From: Saprospiraceae bacterium | GTDB lineage: Bacteria > Bacteroidota > Bacteroidia > Chitinophagales > Saprospiraceae | DNA length: 49,208 nucleotides | Assembly (NCBI GenBank): GCA_030729925.1 | Contig: JANQWK010000027.1 | Coordinates: 1 to 49,208 of the forward strand | Direction of reading: 5' to 3' | Shown: positions 28,584 to 36,481 of the stretch, one piece after another | Layout of the letters: every line of letters begins with the position of its first letter | How positions within the stretch are numbered: position 1 is the first letter of the stretch | Program-made: the position numbers and the translations under genes | The notes under the pieces: model-generated | What the model was told of the DNA's origin: nothing | Database searches by the model: none | The model's input: only the letters and a program-made list of their open reading frames with translations

Positions 28584-29576
28584 ATGTTGGGAAGAATGCT
28601 GCTCTTTTTAGGTTTCCTCTTTTTTTGTTCTTTAATGCAGGCTCAACGCATTTATGTTTCGGAGCAGGGTACTGGTTTGGGTACTTCTTGGGAAGATGCG
28701 CTTGGGGATTTGCAGCTTGCGCTTGGTCAGGCGACCTTTGGTACAGAGATTTGGGTATCGGCAGGTACTTATTTTCCTACACAGACGGGCGACAGGAACA
28801 TGCACTTTACCATTCCGGACGGAGTGATGTTATATGGCGGTTTCAAAGGTACCGAAACTGATTTGAGCCAGCGCAACTGGGATATCCATCTTACTCTTTT
28901 GAGTGGTGAAATTGGAACACCGGCTCCTTCCGATAATTCCTTTACGGTTCTTTATACAAGTGGGGCGAGCGATGCGACTATTATTGATGGCTTTATGATC
29001 ACCGGGGGTATGGCCAATGGGGTAGGAGAGAAAGGGGATAAAACGGTTAGCGGCGGGGGTTGGTACAATGATGGGACACGTGGGCCTTCCATGCCTGAGA
29101 TCAGAAACTGTACTTTTAATAACAATTTTGGCCGCGAGGGAGCTGCTCTTTTCAACAACGGGCACAGAGGGAATGCTATCGTGACTGTTCAAAATTGCAC
29201 CTTTACGAATAACGTGGCTGACCTGGACGGCGGGGCGATTTATAATGAAAGTACAAGTGGCAATGCGTATTTGTTTCTCCGGCATTCTGTTTTCAACAGC
29301 AATGAAGCTTCTTATGGCGCGGGGATTTTCAATAGTAATAAAGAGGGTGTTGGAAAGGTTTTGATTCAGGATTGTGAGTTCACCAACAACCTGTCCTACA
29401 TTCGGGGCAGTAGCATTTATGAAACGGGCAGGGTATCTGCAACCGTGGAAAATTCTGTTTTCCAGAACAACCAGTCCAGTTTCGGCATGGAAGAGGCTCC
29501 TATTACCCCCGTGGAGTACAAAACCCAACCCAAGGGCGCCAGCAATCCCTTTACGGTAAAGTCAGCCGGTTCCTAG
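28584..29576 (+). CDS. Secreted right-handed beta-helix protein
   Basis: 330-residue exported protein. The signal peptide (MLGRMLLFLGFLFFCSLMQA) is cleaved before QRIYVSEQG. The body has parallel beta-helix turns: IWVSAGTYFPT, VMLYGGFKGTE, then four or more rungs of the pattern N-C-x-F-x-N-N with GGA/GAA turns (IRNCTFNNNFG, VQNCTFTNNVAD, IQDCEFTNN, VENSVFQNN). This is the polymorphic outer-membrane-protein/pectate-lyase-like repeat typical of surface polysaccharide-binding or lyase proteins, but no catalytic set is visible. Unlike many relatives it has no type IX sorting domain at the C-terminus, which ends in a short low-complexity tail. It is convergent with the dehydratase gene (9 bp). Confidence 0.75.
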   Translation: MLGRMLLFLGFLFFCSLMQAQRIYVSEQGTGLGTSWEDALGDLQLALGQATFGTEIWVSAGTYFPTQTGDRNMHFTIPDGVMLYGGFKGTETDLSQRNWDIHLTLLSGEIGTPAPSDNSFTVLYTSGASDATIIDGFMITGGMANGVGEKGDKTVSGGGWYNDGTRGPSMPEIRNCTFNNNFGREGAALFNNGHRGNAIVTVQNCTFTNNVADLDGGAIYNESTSGNAYLFLRHSVFNSNEASYGAGIFNSNKEGVGKVLIQDCEFTNNLSYIRGSSIYETGRVSATVENSVFQNNQSSFGMEEAPITPVEYKTQPKGASNPFTVKSAGS

Positions 29577-29585
29577 ACCGGAGCC

Positions 29586-30545
29586 TTACCGGAAAGGCAA
29601 CGCGCCCAGATCTACATTTCCTCCCGTCAGCAGTACGCCAACTTTTTTGCCTTGGAAAGGTGCGGGATTTTCTATGATGGCTGCAAGTGGAACGGCGCAA
29701 GAGGGTTCTATGATAATCTTCATGCGTTCCCAGATCAATCTCATAGCGCTTATAATTCCTTCTTCGGTGGCGGTTACAATATCGTCCACGTGAGACTGAA
29801 TAATCGGGAAAGTCTTATCACCCAGATTGGTTCTCAGCCCATCGGCAATGGTATCTATTCGGGTATTGTGTTGGAAGGTACCTGATTTAAAAGAGCGGTA
29901 CGCATCATTGACGAGTTCCGGTTCGGCACCAAATACCTTAATATTTGGATTGAGGTACTTCGTACAGAGGGCGGTACCCGACATCAATCCGCCGCCACCA
30001 ATTGGAGAAACAACGATATCCAGCCCTTGGGTATCCTCGATCAATTCTTTTACGGCGGTAGCCTGACCTGCAATCACGTTGTAATCGTCGTAAGGATGGA
30101 TAAACGTAGCTCCTGTTTCTGCTTGAACCTGCTTTAGGGTTCGCTCGCGAGCTTCTATGGTGGACTCGCAAGTAATAATTTGTCCGCCATAGGATTTGAC
30201 CCCGGCCTTCTTTATCGCTGGTGCATTTTCGGGCATTACGATATAGGCCGCGACCCCTAATAATTTTGCGCTCAACGCAACGGCTTGGGCGTGATTGCCG
30301 GACGAGTGGGTAGTCAACCCTTTCTGTTTGTCTGCATCGCTCAGGCGCAGCGAAGCACTGGCTGCACCACGCATCTTGAAAGCTCCGATTTTCTGAAAAT
30401 TTTCACACTTAAAAAACAGGCTGACCCCGGTAAGTTCGTCAATGCTCTGACAGGTCAGCACGGGAGTTCTATGAATCATGTGTGCAATCGCTCCATGCGT
30501 TTCGCGGATATCCGCCAGCGTTGGTAGGTGTTCAAGTGGAAGCAT
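29586..30545 (-). CDS. PLP-dependent threonine dehydratase / serine racemase-like enzyme
   Basis: 319-residue fold-type II PLP enzyme. The PLP lysine is Lys57 in KIGAFKMRGA, the phosphate/substrate loop is SSGNH (81-85), and the Gly-rich PLP-phosphate loop is GGGGLMSG. The length equals the catalytic domain only: the C-terminal ACT-like regulatory domain of biosynthetic IlvA is missing, so the enzyme is probably catabolic threonine/serine ammonia-lyase or serine racemase, not feedback-inhibited IlvA. Which of these cannot be told from sequence. It stands alone, 43 bp downstream of the glycosyltransferase stop on the same strand. Confidence 0.85.
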   Translation of the reverse strand: MLPLEHLPTLADIRETHGAIAHMIHRTPVLTCQSIDELTGVSLFFKCENFQKIGAFKMRGAASASLRLSDADKQKGLTTHSSGNHAQAVALSAKLLGVAAYIVMPENAPAIKKAGVKSYGGQIITCESTIEARERTLKQVQAETGATFIHPYDDYNVIAGQATAVKELIEDTQGLDIVVSPIGGGGLMSGTALCTKYLNPNIKVFGAEPELVNDAYRSFKSGTFQHNTRIDTIADGLRTNLGDKTFPIIQSHVDDIVTATEEGIISAMRLIWERMKIIIEPSCAVPLAAIIENPAPFQGKKVGVLLTGGNVDLGALPFR

Positions 30546-30588
30546 GCGTGGTTATCGTTTTTGTTGTTGCTAAATTAACCAAATATTG

Positions 30589-31362
30589 TTAATCGGCTGA
30601 CTTCTTTTGCCGGTGGATTTCACGCAGCCGGAGGTACTTTAAAAAGGTATAATAAGCTGTTAACTTGCAAATTACCCATCCATAATAGCCATCCAGAAAG
30701 CCCAGCTGGAAAAAGTATTTTTTGGCAAACGTGAAGGGGGGGTTGAGTAGCAGTTTGACCAAGCCAGCTTTCTTTTGGGCTTCAGCCATAGCCTTGGCCA
30801 TAATTTCGGCATACTTGTGGGTTTTTTCCACATGTTCCTGGACAGACTGGTAGGAATAATGCAGCAGATCACCTGAGAGTTTACCCACCGGGATTCCTTT
30901 CTCCAAGACAATGGTATCGTGGGGATTGGTACCGCCCCAATAGCCTTTTTTTCGGTCTAACAATCGAATTTTGCGGTCGGGATACCAGCCGGAGTGTCGA
31001 ATCCACTGTCCACAGTAATTGTTCAACCGGTTAAAAGCCCAGGCATCCCGTGTCCAGTGTTCCTTGACTATGGCGATAGAAGCATACAACTCCGGGCTCA
31101 GTGCTTCGTCCGCGTCCAACGACAGCACGTGATCGAAGCGAGCCTGCTGCAGGGCAAAGTTTTTTTGCTCCACATACCCCAGAAAAGGCTGTACGACCAC
31201 ACGTGCCCCGAGTGCCTCCGCTAGTTCGACGGTATTATCGGTTGACTCAGAATCTACTACGAGGATTTCATCCGCAAGACCTGCCACCGATGTGATGCAT
31301 CGGGTGATATTTCTCGATTCATTGCGCGTGATGATGACTACGCTCAGTTTTACTGCTGCCAT
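30589..31362 (-). CDS. Glycosyltransferase family 2, LPS-core type
   Basis: 257-residue soluble or membrane-associated GT2 enzyme. The ATG at 31362 (MAAVKLSVVIITRNE) is preferred over a TTG at 31377. Motifs are VVIITRNESRNI, VDSESTDNT, and LDADEAL as the DxD site. The overall pattern (FLGYVEQKNFAL, WIRHSGWYPDRKIRL) resembles WaaE/KdtX-like enzymes that decorate the LPS inner core. It starts 8 bp after cysQ, so the two are probably co-transcribed, although no functional link is evident. Confidence 0.85.
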   Translation of the reverse strand: MAAVKLSVVIITRNESRNITRCITSVAGLADEILVVDSESTDNTVELAEALGARVVVQPFLGYVEQKNFALQQARFDHVLSLDADEALSPELYASIAIVKEHWTRDAWAFNRLNNYCGQWIRHSGWYPDRKIRLLDRKKGYWGGTNPHDTIVLEKGIPVGKLSGDLLHYSYQSVQEHVEKTHKYAEIMAKAMAEAQKKAGLVKLLLNPPFTFAKKYFFQLGFLDGYYGWVICKLTAYYTFLKYLRLREIHRQKKSAD

Positions 31363-31369
31363 ATCTAAA

Positions 31370-32164
31370 TTATGCAATCACCCGCGCATAAGCGATAAAA
31401 GAAGGATTTGTCAGATCCGCTTTATTGTACACCAACGGTTGATCATCGGCATAGCGGCACAATTTTCCGCCCGCTTCTTCCAAAATGATCTGGGCAGCTC
31501 CGGTATCCCACTCCATCGTGGGCGCCAGGCGCGGGTAAAGATGTGCTTCTCCTGTGGCAAGGGCTAGCAGTTTGAGCGAACTTCCACGGGAAACCAACTG
31601 AGGCTCCTGTAGCTGTGCAATGTAAGCAGCAGTAGCTTCGTTGAGATGAGACCGCGAAGCCACCACCCGAAGCATGGGGTCTGCCATCCTGAACGCCGCT
31701 GCCTCAATGCGTTGCTCTTGCCCGGAAGCATCACAGCGATAGGCACCTTCCCCTTTTTTGGCCCAAAAAATTTCACCACTCACAGGAACACCTACGATGC
31801 CCAAAACAGGCATACCCTCATGGATCAGGGCGATATTGACCGTAAACTCTCCATTGCGGCGAATAAACTCTTTGGTTCCGTCCAGAGGATCCACCAGCCA
31901 ATAGAAAGGATAATTTTTGCGTTCCTCGAACGCGATACTTCGATTCTCTTCCGAGAGAATCGGATAAAGCTCCGGCAATGCCTCCAGACCTGCACAGATC
32001 ACCGCATTGGCTGCCCGGTCTGCAGCAGTCAGGGGCGAATCATCCGCTTTGAAATCCACCTCAAGACCTTCTCCCTCCTGGTAAACCGACAGGATCTCTT
32101 CATGCGCCTGCTTTACAATTGCCTTCAGCGCCGGTATAATATTAGCTGCTTCCATCGCATCCAT
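31370..32164 (-). CDS. cysQ: 3'(2'),5'-bisphosphate nucleotidase CysQ
   Basis: Member of the inositol monophosphatase superfamily that removes the 3'-phosphate of PAP made during sulfate assimilation and acyl-carrier-protein turnover. Metal-binding motifs are all present: the loop DDSPLTAADRAAN, LSEEN, WLVDPLDGTKEF and EWDTGAAQ. The 264-residue length fits CysQ rather than the broader SuhB inositol phosphatases, and DGTKEF is the CysQ form of the signature. First of a two-gene minus-strand unit with the glycosyltransferase. Confidence 0.85.
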   Translation of the reverse strand: MDAMEAANIIPALKAIVKQAHEEILSVYQEGEGLEVDFKADDSPLTAADRAANAVICAGLEALPELYPILSEENRSIAFEERKNYPFYWLVDPLDGTKEFIRRNGEFTVNIALIHEGMPVLGIVGVPVSGEIFWAKKGEGAYRCDASGQEQRIEAAAFRMADPMLRVVASRSHLNEATAAYIAQLQEPQLVSRGSSLKLLALATGEAHLYPRLAPTMEWDTGAAQIILEEAGGKLCRYADDQPLVYNKADLTNPSFIAYARVIA

Positions 32165-32216
32165 AAATTTAAAAGTCTATTTTTGCTTCAGCAAAAGTAA
32201 CCAATAAAATAAGGCC

Positions 32217-33242
32217 ATGGGCAAAATTCTGGTCACCGGCGGATGTGGATACATTGGAAGTCACACGATACTGGACTTGTTATCCAAGGGATATACCGTC
32301 ATTTCTGTAGATAATTTTAGCAACGCCGAACCCGCAACCTTGGATCGAATAGCGGCAGTAGCAGGCGTACATATTCCCAATTACGACGTGGACTTGTGCG
32401 ACTACCCGCGCCTGAAGGCTGTTTTTGAGGAAAATCCCGATATCAGTGGGGTGATCCATTTCGCTGCGCTCAAAAATGTAGGAGAATCCGTCGAACAGCC
32501 CATCCGATACTACCACAACAACCTCCAAGGGTTACTCCACCTCCTGCAGGTCATGGTCGAACACCAGGTGCCCCGACTGATATTTTCCTCTTCCTGCTCG
32601 GTATATGGCAACGCGGAACACCTCCCGGTAACCGAAAATACGCCCCTGCAGGAAGCAGAATCGCCCTATGCCCGCACCAAACAAATGGGCGAGCAAATCA
32701 TCAGCGATGTGCTGCATAGCCATCCTTCGCTCAACTGCATCATCCTCAGGTACTTCAACCCGGCTGGGGCACATGAATCGGCCCTCATTGGCGAAGCCCC
32801 ATTTAACAAAGCCAGTAACCTCGTGCCTGTAATTACAGAAACAGCCATCGGCAAAAGGGAGCAAATGGTCGTTTTTGGCAACGACTACGATACCCGCGAC
32901 GGAACATGCGTCCGCGATTATATTCACATCATGGATCTGGCCGATGCGCATACCCGAGCGCTCCGGTTTTTGGCAGACCAAACTCCCGAAGGAAAAATCG
33001 AATACTTAAACTTGGGTATCGGACAAGGAGTCAGCGTACTCGAAGCGATTGAAGCTTTTGAAAAAGTAAGCACGCAGCCCCTAAACTACCGCATAGGCCC
33101 AAGGAGACCCGGAGACGTAGTGGCCGTGTATGCAGACTACTCCAAAGCAGCCCGACTGCTGGACTGGCAACCCAAAAGAACCATAGAAGATATTATGCGC
33201 AGCGCATGGCTATGGGAACAAAACAGAAGTAAAACCTCCTAA
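32217..33242 (+). CDS. galE: UDP-glucose 4-epimerase
   Basis: Interconverts UDP-glucose and UDP-galactose (often also the N-acetyl forms) with tightly bound NAD. The Rossmann motif GGCGYIGSH lies at residues 8-16. The catalytic set is Ser126 in SSSCSVYG with Tyr151 and Lys155 in YARTK. The 341-residue length is normal. Product sugars likely feed the LPS and surface glycans suggested by the nearby glycosyltransferase. It is divergent from cysQ with 52 bp between starts. Confidence 0.92.
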   Translation: MGKILVTGGCGYIGSHTILDLLSKGYTVISVDNFSNAEPATLDRIAAVAGVHIPNYDVDLCDYPRLKAVFEENPDISGVIHFAALKNVGESVEQPIRYYHNNLQGLLHLLQVMVEHQVPRLIFSSSCSVYGNAEHLPVTENTPLQEAESPYARTKQMGEQIISDVLHSHPSLNCIILRYFNPAGAHESALIGEAPFNKASNLVPVITETAIGKREQMVVFGNDYDTRDGTCVRDYIHIMDLADAHTRALRFLADQTPEGKIEYLNLGIGQGVSVLEAIEAFEKVSTQPLNYRIGPRRPGDVVAVYADYSKAARLLDWQPKRTIEDIMRSAWLWEQNRSKTS

Positions 33243-33265
33243 TGCCAAACAATACCCTGTTTTGA

Positions 33266-33308
33266 TGACAATCATCATGATATATTTCTGATACCGAGGC
33301 TAACTTTA
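33266..33308 (+). promoter_or_regulatory. Crp/Fnr-like operator and -7 box of the small membrane gene
   Basis: TGAC-AATC-ATCA (33266-33277) fits the TGAY-N4-RTCA core of Crp/Fnr-family sites. TAACTTTA (33301-33308) matches TAnnTTTG except for its last base. With transcription starting near 33313 the operator centre lies 41.5 bp upstream, the classic class II activator distance. The same geometry is seen at the kinase promoter (35889-35932) and at the right edge (49069-49111). Confidence 0.5.
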
Positions 33309-33337
33309 TCGTATTTCCAAACAAAAAACGATAATTT

Positions 33338-33508
33338 ATGAAGCCTTTCGAACTTAGCATTACCGGATGGATCCTGAGATTTTACCTCACTATGGGCATC
33401 ATACTCGTTGCAGGGTTTACCAACAACTGGTGGATTGCCATTCTTGCCTTTCCTGTAGTTCTCAGCACCATACTGGGCATCAAATTTGGTGACAAGCAGG
33501 TGCACTGA
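33338..33508 (+). CDS. Small two-helix membrane protein
   Basis: A 56-residue frame (MKPFELSITGWILRFYLT...) with two hydrophobic segments, about residues 13-28 and 32-48, and a basic/polar end (KFGDKQVH). It is short enough to be missed by length cut-offs, but it sits behind a plausible promoter and Crp/Fnr-like site, and its stop is 5 bp from the stop of the convergent Crp-type regulator gene. I do not recognise the family. Its location and promoter make it a candidate member of the low-oxygen/stress gene set. Confidence 0.55.
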   Translation: MKPFELSITGWILRFYLTMGIILVAGFTNNWWIAILAFPVVLSTILGIKFGDKQVH

Positions 33509-33513
33509 AGCAG

Positions 33514-34569
33514 TTAGCCCTGCATGTTTTCCAATTTATCCTTAGCCAGAATGCTGATCCTTCCCTCCTCGATCGCGATATAACCATCGTCTTTAAATTC
33601 GGTCAGCATTCTGATTACACTTTCTTTTGCCGTCCCGACGATACGTGCCAGATCATCCCTTAGAATCTGCAGGGAAGAAGACTTGCCATCTTCGGCATAT
33701 TTGTCATAGACCTTGAGTAATGCGGTTGCAACGCGTTTTCTCACCGAGTCGTAGGCGAGGTTGAGCAGTTGGTCTTCCTGTTCGGCGATATTATTGGCCA
33801 GCATTTTGATAAATCGCGCCGACACATCGCGGTTGGCATAGATCAGTTTCAGAAAATCTTCCCGGGGAATCAGGCTCAGCTCTGCATCTTCCAGTGCGGC
33901 AGCGCTTTCCCTGTAATTGCTGTCCTGAATGAGATCCACGTAGCCCAGAAAATCACCTGCGGTAAAAATATTGATGATATACTCCTTCCCGTATTCGTTG
34001 GTCTTAAAAACCTTTATTTTACCCTCATTCACGAAATACAGATATCTGGGATAATCGCCTTCCTCAAACAGCACAGATTTCTTGGCATAAGTTTTTCGCT
34101 TGCGATCCTGGGACAACTTCCGCAGCTCCTCATACCCTCTCGCCTCGTTGATAAACGCGTGCAATCCTTCTTCGGAAGGCTGGTACTTTGTTCGCATGCG
34201 TTCGCTTTTTTTCAAGCGCATTTCGATCACCTGTAGCAGTTCATCCTTATAGAAAGGCTTTGTGATATAATCGTCGGCTCCGAGGTTCATGCCTCTGCGA
34301 AAATCAATATTTTCTGACTTGGCGGTCAAAAAAATAAAGGGAATATCTGAAGTATGTGATCGCTTACTCAGGATATTGAGCACACCAAAACCATCCAATT
34401 CGGGCATCATGATATCGCAGATAATCAGGTCTGGCAAAAGCTCCAATGCTTGCTCCACCCCTGTTTTCCCGTTAGGGGCAGATAACACCTCATAGCCGGA
34501 AAGTTCCAGAATTTCTTCCAGATTTTCTCTCACCTCTGTATTGTCCTCGATGATCAAAATTTTTTTCAT
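33514..34569 (-). CDS. Response regulator: receiver fused to a Crp/Fnr-type regulator
   Basis: 351-residue cytoplasmic transcription factor. Residues 1-120 are a receiver (acidic Glu8-Asp9, phospho-acceptor Asp52, Thr82, Lys104). Residues ~150-265 are a cyclic-nucleotide-binding-type beta roll (FEEGDYPRYLYFVNEGKIKV). Residues ~275-345 are a Crp-type winged helix with recognition helix AKESVIR, carrying Glu316 and Arg320, the residues that read the GA step in Crp and Fnr sites. The only Cys is Cys51, so there is no Fe-S cluster and oxygen cannot be sensed as in Fnr. It follows the PAS kinase by 11 bp in one operon. It likely binds the TTGAT-N4-ATCAA site at 35919 and autoregulates (inference). 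Confidence 0.88.
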   Translation of the reverse strand: MKKILIIEDNTEVRENLEEILELSGYEVLSAPNGKTGVEQALELLPDLIICDIMMPELDGFGVLNILSKRSHTSDIPFIFLTAKSENIDFRRGMNLGADDYITKPFYKDELLQVIEMRLKKSERMRTKYQPSEEGLHAFINEARGYEELRKLSQDRKRKTYAKKSVLFEEGDYPRYLYFVNEGKIKVFKTNEYGKEYIINIFTAGDFLGYVDLIQDSNYRESAAALEDAELSLIPREDFLKLIYANRDVSARFIKMLANNIAEQEDQLLNLAYDSVRKRVATALLKVYDKYAEDGKSSSLQILRDDLARIVGTAKESVIRMLTEFKDDGYIAIEEGRISILAKDKLENMQG

Positions 34570-34580
34570 AGGAATACTTG

Positions 34581-35873
34581 TTACGATTGAAGCGGAATAT
34601 CCACAAAAAAGCTGGTGCCAAAGCCCTGGGCACTTTCAAAGCGAATCCTGCCGTTGAGCAATTCGATGTAGCGTTTGACGATATTCAGGCCCAAGCCGGT
34701 ACCTTGAATATTTTCCACATTATGAGCGCGAAAAAACCGGGTAAACAAATGCGGCTGATCCTCTCGGGGTATCCCCATGCCCTCGTCCTGGATCACAATA
34801 GATAAGGTCTGGTCCCTTAGGGAAGTCGTGCACCGAATCGGTTTTCCCTCTGGGGAATACTTAATTGCGTTGGAAATCAGGTTAAAAAAAATGATTTTAA
34901 GAAATTTTTTGTCCAGAAAGATCTCCTGGCCGACATTTTTTTCCTCGTGGATCAGTTGTTGTCCTCTTTTGAGTTGTCCGCGCATTTCGTCCACTACTGC
35001 CAGGCAAAAATCGCTCAACTGGAACCGCTCTGGCTGTGCCTCGACCTTTCCCTCTTCCAGTCTGCTCAGAGAAAGGAAATCATTGAGAATGCTCGTCAGG
35101 GTGGTAACTGAATTTTTGATCCGGTTGATATGCTTGAGGGCTTTCGAATTGCCTGCATCCAGATAAGCCTCTACGAGTTCGATGGAAGACAGGATTGTAC
35201 TCAGGGGAGTGCGAAACTCATGCGAAGCCATGGAAACGAAGCGGCTTTTCAGGGTATTCAGTTCCTTTTCTTTATCCAGTGCCTCCTCGAGTTCGGTTTC
35301 CCGCTGGCGCAGACTATTTTCAACGACCTCTCTTTCCCGCACCTCATTGCCGAGCTGTTCGTTGGTAGCCAGGAGGCGATCCACCGCATTAGCGAGCTTT
35401 TCAGTCCGTTCGAGAATCAGTTGTTCCAAATTTTCGTTCCGCTCCTCCAGTTCCCGGTTTAGTCGGAGCACATGGGCCTCGGCGGCTTTGACATCGGATA
35501 AATCGTGGATAATCCCTGCGAAACTAATCCGGCCGTCAATAATCACTTCGCTCACTGCCAAGCGGATGGGGAATATCGAGCCATCTTTGCGGATACCCTC
35601 CACTTCCCTGCCGATACCGATGATCTTGCGCCTGCCGGTTTCCAGGTAATTAGAAATATACTGATCGTGCGACTGTTTGTAGGGAGCGGGCATCAGGATA
35701 TGGACATTTCGACCGATCACCTCTTCGGGATCGTACCCGAACAAACGCGCTGCAGCTGGATTAAGGGTCTCTATGATACCTTCCCGGCTGATTGTCACGA
35801 TGCCATCTATGGCCGCATTAAAAATAGCCTTCAACAAAAGGCTCGTTTCTGATATGAGTTTGTCCGACTCCAC
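34581..35873 (-). CDS. Soluble PAS histidine kinase with FixL-like heme pocket
   Basis: 430 residues with no membrane segment. A single PAS domain (about 12-125) matches FixL closely: IGRNVHILMP, HDQYISNY and IIGIGREVEG. His69 aligns with the FixL heme-ligating His200 and Arg89 with the oxygen-gating Arg220, the 20-residue spacing being identical. FixL Arg206 is Asn75 here. A coiled coil (125-205) leads to HisKA with phospho-His218 in ASHEFRTP, then the HATPase (SNAIKYS, DEGMGI, GTGLGL). It is predicted to sense oxygen through heme and phosphorylate the adjacent receiver-Crp protein. PAS domains with this His are common and not all are proven heme proteins, so oxygen sensing is inference. Confidence 0.85.
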   Translation of the reverse strand: MESDKLISETSLLLKAIFNAAIDGIVTISREGIIETLNPAAARLFGYDPEEVIGRNVHILMPAPYKQSHDQYISNYLETGRRKIIGIGREVEGIRKDGSIFPIRLAVSEVIIDGRISFAGIIHDLSDVKAAEAHVLRLNRELEERNENLEQLILERTEKLANAVDRLLATNEQLGNEVREREVVENSLRQRETELEEALDKEKELNTLKSRFVSMASHEFRTPLSTILSSIELVEAYLDAGNSKALKHINRIKNSVTTLTSILNDFLSLSRLEEGKVEAQPERFQLSDFCLAVVDEMRGQLKRGQQLIHEEKNVGQEIFLDKKFLKIIFFNLISNAIKYSPEGKPIRCTTSLRDQTLSIVIQDEGMGIPREDQPHLFTRFFRAHNVENIQGTGLGLNIVKRYIELLNGRIRFESAQGFGTSFFVDIPLQS

Positions 35874-35888
35874 AGTAAAAAATTTCTA

Positions 35889-35932
35889 CAAATTAAGCAA
35901 AACCATGAAGTTAGTAAATTGATATAAATCAA
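35889..35932 (-). promoter_or_regulatory. Perfect Fnr-type box with kinase-operon promoter
   Basis: TTGAT-ATAA-ATCAA (35919-35932) is a perfect Fnr/FixK-type palindrome in the 143-bp gap between the divergent kinase and CBS-protein genes. On the minus strand TTAATTTG (35896-35889) matches the -7 consensus at 7 of 8 positions. Transcription would start near 35884, with the box centre 41.5 bp upstream. Chance occurrence of this 14-mer in a window this size is about 0.05. On the plus strand it would serve the CBS gene, where no clear -7 box was found. Confidence 0.7.
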
Positions 35933-36016
35933 TTTTGCCAATTGACAAAAGTCATTCAAATTCGCTGCACAAGCCTGGATCTTGTAGCTTCATGTATAAA
36001 CCTCAATCCTACACCT

Positions 36017-36472
36017 ATGAATATCCTGGCTCCCATATCGAGTATTATGACCAAGAACCTGATTACGGTTAATCCGGAAGAAAAATTGGTTGCGATCAAG
36101 GACATTTTTGACAAGCATGCCATCCACCATATCCCCGTGGTCAAGTTCAAAAATATTGTGGGGATGATCAGCAAATCGGATTTTTTACATTTTATGAGGG
36201 GATACAGCCAAAATGCGGAGGATCAGTTTGTGGACAGTGCGCGCCTCAGGACTTTCAAAGCGGAAGATATCATGACCCGCGGGCTTGCCAAGCTAGACCA
36301 TCGGGATCCCATCCGCTCTGCCATTGACATCTTCAAAATCAACCGCTTCCACGCCGTACCTATCCTTGATGGCGAAGAACTCGTAGGTATTGTTACGACT
36401 TACGATATTATCAAAAAAATTGCTGACGAGCCGGTCAATCCCGGTGATTACCAATCGGTGCTACCTTCATAA
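36017..36472 (+). CDS. CBS-pair protein 1
   Basis: 151-residue protein made only of two CBS motifs (about 10-65 and 85-140). The ATG at 36017 (MNILAPISSIMTK) is chosen over one at 35942, which would put coding sequence over the promoter. The signatures IMTKNLITV, HHIPVVKFKNIVGMISKSD, IMTRGLAKL and HAVPILDGEELVGIVTTYD are intact. Such stand-alone pairs usually bind adenine nucleotides. A mycobacterial relative by architecture is hypoxia-induced Hrp1. First gene after the Fnr-type box, 9 bp before the thioredoxin-fold/USP fusion. Confidence 0.85.
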   Translation: MNILAPISSIMTKNLITVNPEEKLVAIKDIFDKHAIHHIPVVKFKNIVGMISKSDFLHFMRGYSQNAEDQFVDSARLRTFKAEDIMTRGLAKLDHRDPIRSAIDIFKINRFHAVPILDGEELVGIVTTYDIIKKIADEPVNPGDYQSVLPS

Positions 36473-36481
36473 AACCCGCTG

